DNA of 64,000 bases from Gammaproteobacteria bacterium (GTDB lineage Bacteria; Pseudomonadota; Gammaproteobacteria; Xanthomonadales; Marinicellaceae). The DNA is taken from positions 117,860 through 181,859 of the forward strand of contig JAWLAO010000007.1 of assembly GCA_041395445.1 (NCBI GenBank), given 5' to 3'. The position numbers and the translations under genes are program-made. Under the pieces are notes generated by a model. It made no database searches. It was given only the letters and a program-made list of their open reading frames with translations, and was not told where the DNA came from. Positions 26,761-35,673 of this stretch are shown one piece after another (within the stretch, counting starts at the first letter, position 1; each line of letters begins with the position of its first letter).

Positions 26761-27005
26761 TCACAATCGAGCAAAAGAATCAATAAAATTATTATTTTTT
26801 ATTAGGGATATTAATTTAAGGATATCATCCTTCTCATAAAATACTTGACCATTAAGAAAGTAATATTGTATTAAAATTTGTACTATAGTAATAGTATCTA
26901 AACCTCTACACTACTAATAAAAAATTTACCGAGACCATAATTTTTAATATTAGAGACCTTTGCTTGATTGATTAAAACTTCTAATTTTTTCGATTTTCGA
27001 TAAAA
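26761..27005 (-). pseudogene. Frameshifted remnant of an unknown protein
   Basis: Two overlapping minus-strand frames read like protein. The upstream piece contains KKLEVLINQAKVSNIKNYGL; after a frame change near 26905 comes DTITIVQILIQYYFLNG and NNNFIDSFARL, ending at a TGA (26761-26763). There is no usable start. It lies between the IS3 and IS5 remnants and is probably a fragment of an accessory gene. The family is not recognised. Confidence 0.35.
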
Positions 27006-27059
27006 CCACTATTTGTTCCGATTTTCTTTTCTTAATCCCGACTCAGCTTTTTGAGGGCT

Positions 27060-28045
27060 AATCGGGGTGTTTTGGCTATACGGGCACAACTATTTTGTAT
27101 TTTTACCGCTCTTTTAAGGTTATATGCCATGGCAAAGAAAGCCTATTGATGTATGTAATTGCATTAATCCTCCATGTCTGGCTTTGGCAATGCCATAATG
27201 TAGTTTTCCAGAATGCCGGAACACATTTCAACACGGTTCCCAACTTGAGACTTCCAAGTACTTGCCAAATTTTGTTTCTTCAGTCAGAGGCTTGTTGCGG
27301 TGGGCTCGCTCGTGTATTTCATTTTTTAGCTTTGTTCCTTTGAAGATACTCATCATGTTCCTTAAGCTTATAGGCACTATCAGCATAAGCTTGAGATTCC
27401 TCCCAGCAGTTTCTTAAATTGTTTAGAATCATGCTCATTGGCAGTACAGGTGTACTGTAAAAAGGCATCTTCATCACTGTTACTACAGTTTAAACCATAA
27501 GTGGTTTTGAGCTTGCCATCTGAACCTTTACTGGTATAAGCAAAGTGATTCTTATCCTGTGTATTCTCACCGTTTTTTCCATTCTTAGGACGAGAGTTTT
27601 GGCTTCGATTATTGTATGTCAATAATACTGACTCCCTGGCCTAAATCATAATGTTTTGTTCACAAAGTTGTTGGTTGATTTCTTCAAATAAAACCTCTGC
27701 CAGTTTTAATTTTCCAATCAAGCTTCTATGGAAACGCCAGATAACAGTATGATCCGGTGTTCCATCACTTAAACCAAGTCCGGTGTGACGAAATAATAAA
27801 TCTCGTGCCAATGGTTTTTCCATACCTTCATCACTCAGGCTAATACCATTGTTGCAGTAACATGATTTTAAACATTAATAGCGGAGGCTTATGCTGGCTC
27901 TCCTGTTTGGATGAAAACAGGCCTTTCAGATGGGCTTCAATTCGACTCCAGTCCAGTAATTCATGAATATCATCAAGTTCTTCATGTAGAGGTGACTACA
28001 GTGAGTCGGCTAAGCTTGATTGGCTAAGTTGTTTCAAGACATGAT
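27060..28045 (-). mobile_element. Decayed IS5-family transposase
   Basis: Reading the minus strand from about 28030 downwards gives ELDDIHELLDWSRIEAHLKG, then MEKPLARDLLFRHTGLGLSD and GTPDHTVIWRFHRSL (27641-27823). These are followed by NGKNGENTQDKNH and SDGKLKTTYGLNC (27380-27622), then a degraded C-terminus near 27095-27340 (GIAKARHG). These match the N-terminal and DDE regions of IS5-type transposases, with at least four frame breaks. Terminal repeats could not be fixed, so the limits are approximate. The remaining AT-rich sequence between 26630 and 27060 holds only the gene remnant described separately. Confidence 0.75.
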
Positions 28046-28084
28046 TTTAATAAATTTTGTGAACTACGGTAGTTTAACATTTTT

Positions 28085-28342
28085 TCAAATTTCTTGTAAG
28101 CCTGAGCAAAGGTCTCTATTATATGAAATCGAATCTTCAATATTTATCTCTTCTTCAACACAAATGTCTTCAAATTTGGCTAATAAGCCTTTAATAAAAT
28201 CAGAATGATTATTGTCCAAATTAACGCCTTTGCAAATATCATCAAATAGAAAAAAACATTTTTGTTCTTCTATGACATAGCGTATATTATTTTGGGGAAT
28301 GTGAAATACCCCAGAGAACTCTATATAATCATAATCTATCAT
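28085..28342 (-). CDS. Small hypothetical acidic protein, possibly an immunity-type remnant
   Basis: The 85-residue acidic protein is not recognised. Its ATG overlaps the TGA of an upstream open frame (ATGA at 28339-28342) whose last residues read NPLIKITEKFHPLDNTDNF. That frame cannot extend far because the real exported-protein gene lies on the other strand beyond 28514. A truncated upstream gene coupled to a small acidic gene beside IS remnants recalls toxin-immunity pairs, but this is inference from arrangement only. Confidence 0.4.
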   Translation of the reverse strand: MIDYDYIEFSGVFHIPQNNIRYVIEEQKCFFLFDDICKGVNLDNNHSDFIKGLLAKFEDICVEEEINIEDSISYNRDLCSGLQEI

Positions 28343-28513
28343 AAGTCGAAATTATCAGTATTGTCTAATGGATGGAATTTTTCAGTAATCTTAATTAATG
28401 GGTTAAATATATCATAGTTTAGGTTATGATTGTTGTATATATTTATGAAGATAATGTCACAAATCCCCCCAATACTCCGTAATAAGAATAAACACACACG
28501 TTCCGGAGTTTCA

Positions 28514-28903
28514 ATGAAACAATTCATATCTTTATCACTTCTACTATTTTTAATAATTACCACGACTTCCCAAGCTGGAAATTTCAGTGAAGAAGCAGGT
28601 ATCATGTATATCCAGTCGCATATGGCAAATGAGATGCTGTATTCTTGCGAGAAATTATCGCCTGAGTTTGCCAAAGTGAATGAAATGCTGATTGCTAACT
28701 GGAAAGCAAATAACAAAAACACTCTGAAAGTTGGTAAGAAGTTTTCTGATCATGATGCTAAAACACAAGGGTATAAGTTTGAAGATATGCTGGCAAAACA
28801 GAAAAAACAGATTTTGGATAAAACCAATAAAATGGAAGGTCAGAAACTCGCTGACCAATGTGCTTTGGCTCTGAGTGTTTTTATGCGTGAGACTTTCAAG
28901 TAA
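28514..28903 (+). CDS. Small exported protein of unknown function
   Basis: The 129-residue protein has a signal peptide (about residues 1-21, ending SQA) and a mostly helical, lysine-rich mature part. Two cysteines (YSCEKL and DQCALAL) could form a disulfide in the periplasm. GGAG five bases before the ATG at 28514 makes this start clear, although the frame stays open further upstream. No family is recognised. It stands alone; the 258 bases after it contain 10-base direct repeats but no gene. Confidence 0.75.
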   Translation: MKQFISLSLLLFLIITTTSQAGNFSEEAGIMYIQSHMANEMLYSCEKLSPEFAKVNEMLIANWKANNKNTLKVGKKFSDHDAKTQGYKFEDMLAKQKKQILDKTNKMEGQKLADQCALALSVFMRETFK

Positions 28904-29060
28904 ATGACTATAGCCTTGACAGACTATATGTTGGTTGCAGGGGAAATTTAATATTATTTGATTCTTTCCATATTATTTGGAAAATAATTTTTCAAAAATC
29001 GATAAAAATCAGCTGGTTATTACGATAATTTAATTCATCGACGCTAGATATTGCTCTACT

Positions 29061-29112
29061 ATTCAAACTTAATCAAACTTAATCAAACTTCATTCAAGAT
29101 TCAGAAAGATTT
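29061..29112 (+). repeat. Three 10-base direct repeats and a shared upstream element
   Basis: ATTCAAACTT, AATCAAACTT and AATCAAACTT follow each other without spacing (29061-29090). They are followed by ATTCAGAAAGATTT (29099-29112). The latter 14 bases also occur at 12107-12120, upstream of the first CSLREA gene. The helical-period spacing suggests a regulator-binding region for the beta-helix gene that starts at 29162. Confidence 0.45.
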
Positions 29113-29161
29113 ATTTGTTATCTTAAAACCTGACATAATTTACAATTAATCGGGGGCAAAC

Positions 29162-31030
29162 ATGAGATTTTCATACCTAATATTTATTTTATTTTTTTCT
29201 ATCAATTCTCAGGCATTTGTGACAGTTGGAACAGATGCCGGATGTGATTATTCGCCAGTGCAATTCCAAACGGCAGTTAATAATAATTCTGAGGTCAGAG
29301 TAACAAAACAACAAATTCTGACTCCATTTCAAATTATTGATAAGTCCGTCCAAATTATTGCCGGTTACGAAAATTGTAGTGATGCAGAAGTGGATGCTCA
29401 ACGATTTTTTGAAACTGAGGTCAATGGTGGCAACTCGGAAACGGTTATCATTGTGAACACAACCAGTGGTAATGGGCATGCTCATCAGGCGGTTGTTCTT
29501 GACGGTTTGCATGTCACCGAAGGAGCAACATCTGCAGGATATTTGGCTGGAGGAGTTGACATTTCTGGTAATGTCAGTGTTTCAATTATAGATTCATTAA
29601 TTAATTATAATTCAGCGGCTACACATGGCGGTGGGATTTACATTTTCGGAGGATTGGGTGCTTCTTTACTACTCGACTCAACTTCAATTCAGAATAATAG
29701 TTCAGCTGTAGGCGGAGGAATTGCTGCTTCTCAAGGTGCGGTGATAACAATGAATAGAGGAGATGTTAGAAACAATAATGCCAGTGGTAACGGGGGAGGA
29801 GTTTCTTTGTCTTCTCAAAGTAGGTTAGTCTCGCTTGATGCATTAATTGGTAGTAATGATTCATCTCTTTATGGAGGTGGAGTCTACTGTTCAAATTCAT
29901 TCCTGCAAATGGATCTGACTTCAAGACTCAACAATAACCAATCGCAAACAGGAGGAGGGATATTTGCAACTAGTAATTGTGATGTGTTAATTGAGAGTGG
30001 AACGACTAGTACTAGACCCAATAATGGTGTAGGAATCAAAGCCAATTATGCAGACTTTGCCGGTGGAGGAATGTATATTGAAAATAGTACAGCGGTATTG
30101 AAAGGAACTACTGATAACTATGTCAATATCTATGGCAACTGGACTGATGAAAATAATATTAATGCACATGGTGGAGCAATTTATGCCAGGGGCTCAAGTA
30201 CAGTTGTTACTATAATTAATGGTAGCTTTGCAGGAAATGATTCAAAGTTTGGTTCTGCAATTGCTAGCACAGGCGGAGCAAAAGTGAAAATTCGTCGGGT
30301 ACCAGGAAATTGTTTTGCCGATGAAGAATGCTCATTGATATACGATAACCAATCGGAAAGCGGAACTCTTTTTACAGATGACTGTGGAACTATTGATGTC
30401 TTTCAAACCACTATCAGGGGGAATATATCGACACTCGCTTCTGTAGCCCATTTTAATGGTGACAATACAAGTTCTTGTATTAATACAATGGAAGGCAACC
30501 TATTGTTTAACAATAAGGATGAATTTGATGAATCTGATTCAATGTTTTTCCTTGATAATAAAGCGACATTGGATTTTGCATTTAATACGCTGACAGATAA
30601 TTTATCGTTAAGCGTATTTTTCATGAGTAATACTGATGCTACCAATCAGACACTTAAAGTTAATAGTTCTATATTATGGAATTCTCCGTCTTCGTTATTT
30701 CTGGAAGTTTCTAATACTAACAATTACAGCGGAAATTGTTTCATCGTTCATGACAATCAAAACTTGCCGGTAGGATTTGGAGCATTAACCCCGATTTCTA
30801 ATCCTGGTTTTATCAATGCAGCTAACAATGATTATCTTATAGACTTTGATTCTGCAGCCATTGATATGTGCGATACTAGTCTGTATCAACCAAAACATCA
30901 TGATATTATGAGTGTACCCAGAGGTTATCAATACACAGTTCCACAATTAGGGTATTATGATATGGGAGCGTATGAATATGATGATGGAGTTCATATCAAT
31001 GATGTGATTTTTTATAATCACTTCGATTGA
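29162..31030 (+). CDS. Secreted beta-helix repeat protein with variant C-terminal tail
   Basis: The 622-residue exported protein has a signal peptide (about residues 1-18, ending SQA). Beta-helix repeats rich in GGGI, GGGV and GGAI with NNxS turns occupy about residues 110-380. The C-terminal part ends in a YYDMGAYEYDDG block like the anchor-Q signature, followed by NDVIFYNHFD. The tail corresponds to the NGFE tail of the two CSLREA proteins, with N-H-F-D in place of N-G-F-E. It lacks the CSLREA start. Function is unknown; the location is cell surface or outside. Confidence 0.8.
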   Translation: MRFSYLIFILFFSINSQAFVTVGTDAGCDYSPVQFQTAVNNNSEVRVTKQQILTPFQIIDKSVQIIAGYENCSDAEVDAQRFFETEVNGGNSETVIIVNTTSGNGHAHQAVVLDGLHVTEGATSAGYLAGGVDISGNVSVSIIDSLINYNSAATHGGGIYIFGGLGASLLLDSTSIQNNSSAVGGGIAASQGAVITMNRGDVRNNNASGNGGGVSLSSQSRLVSLDALIGSNDSSLYGGGVYCSNSFLQMDLTSRLNNNQSQTGGGIFATSNCDVLIESGTTSTRPNNGVGIKANYADFAGGGMYIENSTAVLKGTTDNYVNIYGNWTDENNINAHGGAIYARGSSTVVTIINGSFAGNDSKFGSAIASTGGAKVKIRRVPGNCFADEECSLIYDNQSESGTLFTDDCGTIDVFQTTIRGNISTLASVAHFNGDNTSSCINTMEGNLLFNNKDEFDESDSMFFLDNKATLDFAFNTLTDNLSLSVFFMSNTDATNQTLKVNSSILWNSPSSLFLEVSNTNNYSGNCFIVHDNQNLPVGFGALTPISNPGFINAANNDYLIDFDSAAIDMCDTSLYQPKHHDIMSVPRGYQYTVPQLGYYDMGAYEYDDGVHINDVIFYNHFD

Positions 31031-31062
31031 AACAAATGGAAGCTATAAGGTTTGTAATGGCT

Positions 31063-31563
31063 TTATTTTGATTTCTTCGGGTAATCATAATCGAGTAATA
31101 TCGCTGGATTTGGCATATCCACAATTGCACTCCAACTATCAATATCTAACTCAAAAGTAACCAACCCGGCTGTTGGAATATTCGGAAAATGGTATTCGCC
31201 CATCAAGTCATTAGCAAGTTCGGTTAATCCAGGGTTGTGACCAACTATCATGATGTTTTGGTAGTTGTCTGACACTTTAGAAACAATATTTAGAATTTCA
31301 TCAGGATAAGCATGATACAAATCTTTCAGAAATTGAATCTCGTATTTTTGCGGAATTTGATCCAATACTTTTTGAGCAGTTGCCTGTGCTCGCGCCGCCG
31401 TACTGCAAAGAACTATTTGAGGTTGAATTGATTTCTTCGATAATCGCTGCCCCATAATTGGTGCAGAATTCTTTCCGCGTTGATTCAATGGGCGATCATG
31501 GTCTGAAAGTGATAAATCACTTCAACTGGATTTCGCATGTCTGAGGATTATGAGGTGTTTCAT
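31063..31563 (-). pseudogene. SixA-type histidine phosphatase interrupted by one in-frame TGA
   Basis: The frame starts with ATG at 31563 and reads MKHLIILRHAKSS, then TGA (31522-31524), then SDLSLSDHDRPLNQRG and the rest of a SixA phosphatase, including the second motif IVGHNPGLTEL. The TGA sits where the family usually has Trp (AKSSW). Without it the product would be 166 residues and complete. Initiation after the stop (TTG at 31488) would lose the catalytic RHG-type first histidine. SixA removes phosphate from phosphohistidine proteins. It starts six bases after trxC and probably shares its transcript. Confidence 0.8.
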
Positions 31564-31569
31564 TAAATG

Positions 31570-31995
31570 TTAGGTGTTATGAATCCATTGCAACAATTGC
31601 GGTAGTTGCAATGCTCCGGACATGCGATTGACTTCACGGCCATTTTTGAAAGCCATGAGCGTCGGAATGGAGCGGATTCCGAATTGTCCTGAAAGTTGTT
31701 GTTCCTGTTCGGTGTTCACTTTTAGCAAAATATATTGCCCTTGTAGTTGAGCTGCTGCTTGGTTAAAAGCCGGAGCCATCATGCGACAAGGACCACACCA
31801 GCTTGCCCAAAAATCAACAATGACGGGAATATTGCTTTTACTGATGATTTTATTGAAGGTTCGTGTGTCCACTTCGATAGCTTTGTTGGAAAATAAATCT
31901 TCATGGCATTTTCCACAGTTTGGATTATCCTGGATTCGATTGTCAGGGACTCTGTTTACAGCCAGACATGTTGGACAAACGACATGTTTACTCAT
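31570..31995 (-). CDS. trxC: Thioredoxin 2
   Basis: The 141-residue thioredoxin has an N-terminal zinc ribbon (CPTC at residues 7-10, CGKC at 27-30) and the active site WCGPC (Cys 67 and 70) in a complete thioredoxin domain with IRSIPTLMAFKNG. This matches TrxC, a cytosolic disulfide reductase linked to oxidative stress. It lies between uvrY and the broken sixA on the minus strand, 11 bases after uvrY. Confidence 0.95.
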   Translation of the reverse strand: MSKHVVCPTCLAVNRVPDNRIQDNPNCGKCHEDLFSNKAIEVDTRTFNKIISKSNIPVIVDFWASWCGPCRMMAPAFNQAAAQLQGQYILLKVNTEQEQQLSGQFGIRSIPTLMAFKNGREVNRMSGALQLPQLLQWIHNT

Positions 31996-32006
31996 AAATA
32001 TTCTCG

Positions 32007-32651
32007 TTATTTTTTGTTATCTTCAATGATTCCGTGTCGAATTGCCAAATGGGCGAGCTCAATAACATTTGTCAATCCTAATTTTTCTAAAATTCTGTAT
32101 TTGTATGTGGCAATTGTTTTAGGGCTGAGGAAAATGGTATCACCAATTTCTTTGGGTTTCTTACCTTGTGCCAGTAGCATCATCACTTCCATTTCGCGAG
32201 TTGATAAATCATCAAATGGTGAAGATTCGCCTCCGGGCATCATAGACAGAGCCATTTGCTGAGCAATATCAGCACCAATGTATCTCCCTTTTTCAGCTAC
32301 AAACTTTATTGCCTTTTCCAGTTCTTCGGCAGCACACCCTTTGGTTAAATAACCACTGGCACCGGCCTCGAGCAACTGAGCCGGGAAAGGGTTTTCGGCA
32401 TGAACGGTGAGTATTATAACCTTTGAATCAGGATAAAGATGTGAAATTCGTCGAGTGGCTTCAATTCCACTCAGTATTGGCATGTTGACATCCATCAGGA
32501 CAACATTGGGTCTGTGTTTGGATACCAAATCGACAGCTTCTTGACCATTACTTGCTTCGGCAATAATGGATATGCCGAACATTTTGTCAATAATCATTTT
32601 CAATCCGGTACGGACAATTTCGTGGTCGTCAACTAAAATAACTTTTATCAT
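32007..32651 (-). CDS. uvrY: NarL/LuxR-family response regulator (UvrY/GacA type)
   Basis: The 214-residue protein has a receiver domain (acidic pair Asp 8-9, phospho-acceptor Asp 54 in VLMDVNMP, Lys in YLTKG) and a LuxR-type HTH (STREMEVMMLLAQGKKPKEI). The sequence resembles UvrY/GacA, which activates CsrA-sequestering small RNAs under control of a BarA/GacS kinase. In many gammaproteobacteria the gene is followed by uvrC; here trxC follows instead. GGAG before the ATG supports the start. No kinase gene is adjacent. Confidence 0.85.
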   Translation of the reverse strand: MIKVILVDDHEIVRTGLKMIIDKMFGISIIAEASNGQEAVDLVSKHRPNVVLMDVNMPILSGIEATRRISHLYPDSKVIILTVHAENPFPAQLLEAGASGYLTKGCAAEELEKAIKFVAEKGRYIGADIAQQMALSMMPGGESSPFDDLSTREMEVMMLLAQGKKPKEIGDTIFLSPKTIATYKYRILEKLGLTNVIELAHLAIRHGIIEDNKK

Positions 32652-32905
32652 CAGTGTCTCCGCTGTGAGATAGTTCAGTTTTCTGTAGCAACAGATAACG
32701 AAGCTATTACTTTACCTAAAAAACATCCTAATTACAATTATCTATTTCGCTTTTAGTGCTCTATTAGAAATTGCTAATATAAGTTGCTTTATTTCTCAAA
32801 TACCGGAATATAACTTTAATGAAACTGTAAAAATATGTAATATACACGGGTTATTCAAAATAGTAATTGGTATATCAATTAAATCAGAAAATCACCGGAG
32901 TTGTT

Positions 32906-34366
32906 ATGAGCGAAGAAAATAGACCTGTCCCCGAAGAGTTTTTCAAAGACTGGAAAGAAAGAGAAGCATTAGCAGAAAAAATGATTCCTCTCATCGGTCG
33001 GTTATACAGAAGAAACAATGTATCACTTTATATGTATGGCAAAAGACTAATCAACCAAAAAGTGACGGATATCATGAAAGCACACAGATATGTGCGTCAG
33101 GTTGAAGGTAATGAATTAAGCTTGTTCGAGACTTTTCCATTTGTAAAAGCCATTTCAGAACTGACTCTTGGACCGGCACATGTTGATGTTGGTAAGATGG
33201 TTTATCAATACTTACAAGATGGAAATAATGAAGACGTTTTTGAGTATGTGAAGAGAGAGCTTGCCGATTTAATTGGTTCAGAAACTAAACCAATTCCAGA
33301 GCCACAAGATGTTGTTTTATACGGATTCGGACGTATTGGTCGTTTAGTTGCCCGTTTGCTGGTTGATAAAACCGGTGGTGGTGATGTTTTGGTGTTGAAA
33401 GCAATTGTTCTCAGAGACTCAAAACATGTCAATGATATTGAAAAAAGGGCTTCGCTATTGCGTAAAGATTCCGTTCATAAAAGTTTTGACGGTACAATTC
33501 GTGTTTTGGCATCTCAGAACAAGTTAATCATAAACGGAAATGAAGTTAAGATTATTTACGCAAACTCGCCATCTGAAATTGATTACACTGAGTATGGTAT
33601 AAACAATGCGATTGTCGTTGATAACACGGGTGTGTGGAAAGATAAAGCCGGATTGAGCGAGCATCTTCGCCCCGGGGTTTCCAAAGTGTTACTGACGGCT
33701 CCGGCAAAAGATGATATACCGAATATTGTTTATGGTGTGAATCAGGATGATATCAAACCGGACCATCAAATTATTTGTGCGGCTTCTTGCACCACCAATG
33801 CAATTGTTCCTGTTTTGAAATGTTTGAATGATGAATACGGCATTGAAAATGGTCATGTGGAAACTGTTCACGCTTATACGAATGACCAAAACTTAATTGA
33901 TAACTTTCACAAAGGTGACAGAAGAGGAAGAAGCGCTGCTTTAAATATGGTTCTAACGTCAACCGGGGCAGCAAAAGCAGTTGCGAAAGTTCTACCGGAA
34001 TTGGAAGGAAAACTCACAGGAAATGCAATCCGTGTGCCAACTCCTGATGTTTCTATGGCAATCTTAAAAATTCGTCTTGAAAAAGAAACAAACTTGCAGG
34101 AGTTGAAAGAGTTTTTGAGATATAAAGCACTGCACTCCAGACTCCAACAACAAATTGGTTACACAAATTCGACTGAAGTTGTATCATCGGACTTTATCGG
34201 AACCAGAGAAGCATGTATCATAGACTCAACTGCAACAATCTGTAATGGTAAAAATATTGTGGTCTACTGCTGGTATGATAATGAGTTTGGCTACTCATGT
34301 CAGGTTGTCAGATGTCTGGAAAAATTTGCCGGCGTGAATTGGCCATCTTATCCAAAAAGAAGATAA
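32906..34366 (+). CDS. gap: Glyceraldehyde-3-phosphate dehydrogenase, long form
   Basis: The 486-residue enzyme has a helical N-terminal extension of about 130 residues before the NAD-binding domain (LYGFGRIGRLVARLL). The catalytic motif AASCTTNAIVPVLK and the C-terminal WYDNEFGYSCQVV follow. It oxidises glyceraldehyde 3-phosphate with NAD in glycolysis or runs in reverse for gluconeogenesis. The long form is known from several marine gammaproteobacteria. The ATG at 32906 has GGAG five bases before it and is preferred over the in-frame start at 32867. The patatin gene follows after 18 bases. Confidence 0.93.
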   Translation: MSEENRPVPEEFFKDWKEREALAEKMIPLIGRLYRRNNVSLYMYGKRLINQKVTDIMKAHRYVRQVEGNELSLFETFPFVKAISELTLGPAHVDVGKMVYQYLQDGNNEDVFEYVKRELADLIGSETKPIPEPQDVVLYGFGRIGRLVARLLVDKTGGGDVLVLKAIVLRDSKHVNDIEKRASLLRKDSVHKSFDGTIRVLASQNKLIINGNEVKIIYANSPSEIDYTEYGINNAIVVDNTGVWKDKAGLSEHLRPGVSKVLLTAPAKDDIPNIVYGVNQDDIKPDHQIICAASCTTNAIVPVLKCLNDEYGIENGHVETVHAYTNDQNLIDNFHKGDRRGRSAALNMVLTSTGAAKAVAKVLPELEGKLTGNAIRVPTPDVSMAILKIRLEKETNLQELKEFLRYKALHSRLQQQIGYTNSTEVVSSDFIGTREACIIDSTATICNGKNIVVYCWYDNEFGYSCQVVRCLEKFAGVNWPSYPKRR

Positions 34367-34384
34367 AATAACAAAAAGGGCGTT

Positions 34385-35596
34385 ATGATAACAATTAAGA
34401 GGGCTTCCAAGCCTGTTAAAAGCAACCTGAAGTCCGGCCTGGCACTTGCCGGTGGCGGACCTTTGGGTGGTTTTTATGAATTGGGTGCATTATGTGCATT
34501 AAAAGATAGCGTCAATGCACTCAATCTCAACAACCTGGATGTTTATGTTGGTGTTTCATCCGGTGCATTTTTAGTATCAGCTTTGGCTAATGGAATCAGT
34601 ACTGAAGAAATTGCCAATATCTTTGCATACAATAAAAACGCTGAGACACCGTTTAACCCTGATCATTTTTTACGCCCGGCGTATAAACAGTTCATCAAGA
34701 AATTATCGACAAGCCCGTTTGTAACATCTGAGGCAATTTTGTCTTGGCTGAAAAACCCTTTCAAAACTAGTGTGGTTGATGTTTTGGAGAAATTGGGAAC
34801 TATTCTTCCCAACGGAGTGTTTGATAACTCCAGTCTTGAGAAGTTTCTCAGTAAGATACTAACCACTAAACACTGCACCAATGATTTTCGCAAACTGAAA
34901 CACAAACTGTATATTGTTGCCTGTGACATCAATACCGGAAAAATCGCTACATTCAGTACCGATGAAAACTCAGATGTGCCGATTTCAAAAGCGGTTCAGG
35001 CATCTTCTGCATTACCTGGTTTATATGAGCCGGTTAATATTAAAGGGCGATTTTATGTGGATGGTGCTTTGAGACGAACAATGAATGCATCTGCAGCTTT
35101 GAATCAGAATGTTCATCTGTTATTTGCAGTGAATCCAATAGTTCCATTTGCCAGCAAACAACGATTGCATCAGAAGTCAAAACTTCTCAAAGGTGGTTTA
35201 CCGTTGGTTTTATCTCAGACGTTCAGGTCAATAGTCCAATCTCGGTTGAAATCAGGTCTTGATAAGTATCACACTCAATATCCCAAGGCTGATATCATTT
35301 TGATTGAACCTTATAAAGATGATGAAATGTTGTTTAGTACCAATTTGTTTAGTTATTCCAACAGAGACAAATTGTGTGAGTATGCTTATCAGCAAACCCG
35401 CAGACAAATCCGAGAGCAGATAAAGGATATTCAACCGATATTGGAACGCCATTCGTATACAATTAACGAAACCAATTTATATTCTCGTAAACGCCAGATG
35501 AAGGATTTTCTCAATCAGGAAAAAATGGCTAACTCTCGAGTGATGCTAAGACTGGACGAGACATTAAATAAACTCTCCAGGGCAATTAATCATTAG
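34385..35596 (+). CDS. Patatin-like phospholipase
   Basis: The 403-residue protein has the patatin elements in order: the glycine-rich oxyanion loop LAGGGPLGG (about residues 21-29), the nucleophile motif GVSSG (Ser 58) and the catalytic Asp in FYVDGALRR. The C-terminal third is charged and helical with no known domain. It would hydrolyse acyl-ester lipids. No signal peptide is visible, so it acts in the cytosol or at the inner face of the membrane. It is probably co-transcribed with the GAPDH gene and ends at an intrinsic terminator. Confidence 0.88.
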   Translation: MITIKRASKPVKSNLKSGLALAGGGPLGGFYELGALCALKDSVNALNLNNLDVYVGVSSGAFLVSALANGISTEEIANIFAYNKNAETPFNPDHFLRPAYKQFIKKLSTSPFVTSEAILSWLKNPFKTSVVDVLEKLGTILPNGVFDNSSLEKFLSKILTTKHCTNDFRKLKHKLYIVACDINTGKIATFSTDENSDVPISKAVQASSALPGLYEPVNIKGRFYVDGALRRTMNASAALNQNVHLLFAVNPIVPFASKQRLHQKSKLLKGGLPLVLSQTFRSIVQSRLKSGLDKYHTQYPKADIILIEPYKDDEMLFSTNLFSYSNRDKLCEYAYQQTRRQIREQIKDIQPILERHSYTINETNLYSRKRQMKDFLNQEKMANSRVMLRLDETLNKLSRAINH

Positions 35597-35620
35597 ATTT
35601 CTATAAATAATTCCTCATAC

Positions 35621-35651
35621 AAAAAAAGCTGAATTATTATCAGCTTTTTTT
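35621..35651. terminator. Bidirectional intrinsic terminator
   Basis: AAAAAAAGCTGA pairs with TCAGCTTTTTTT around ATTATTA. The A and T tracts on both sides let it stop the patatin transcript and the convergent one. Confidence 0.85.
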
Positions 35652-35673
35652 GATTTGGTTGAATTGAAACGGA

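Noticed and set aside
27095..27343. Plus-strand frame of 82 codons
   Set aside because: It is antisense to the decayed IS5-family transposase, whose minus-strand homology explains the open stretch.
28339..28722. Minus-strand frame of 127 codons
   Set aside because: Most of it is antisense to the well supported exported-protein gene at 28514-28903; only its last 30 or so residues may be a real gene remnant.
31063..31563. Reassignment of TGA to tryptophan in this organism
   Set aside because: Many clearly functional genes here (for example the HIT-linked DUF924 gene and the second RND adaptor operon) end at or tolerate TGA only as stop; a single site does not support recoding.
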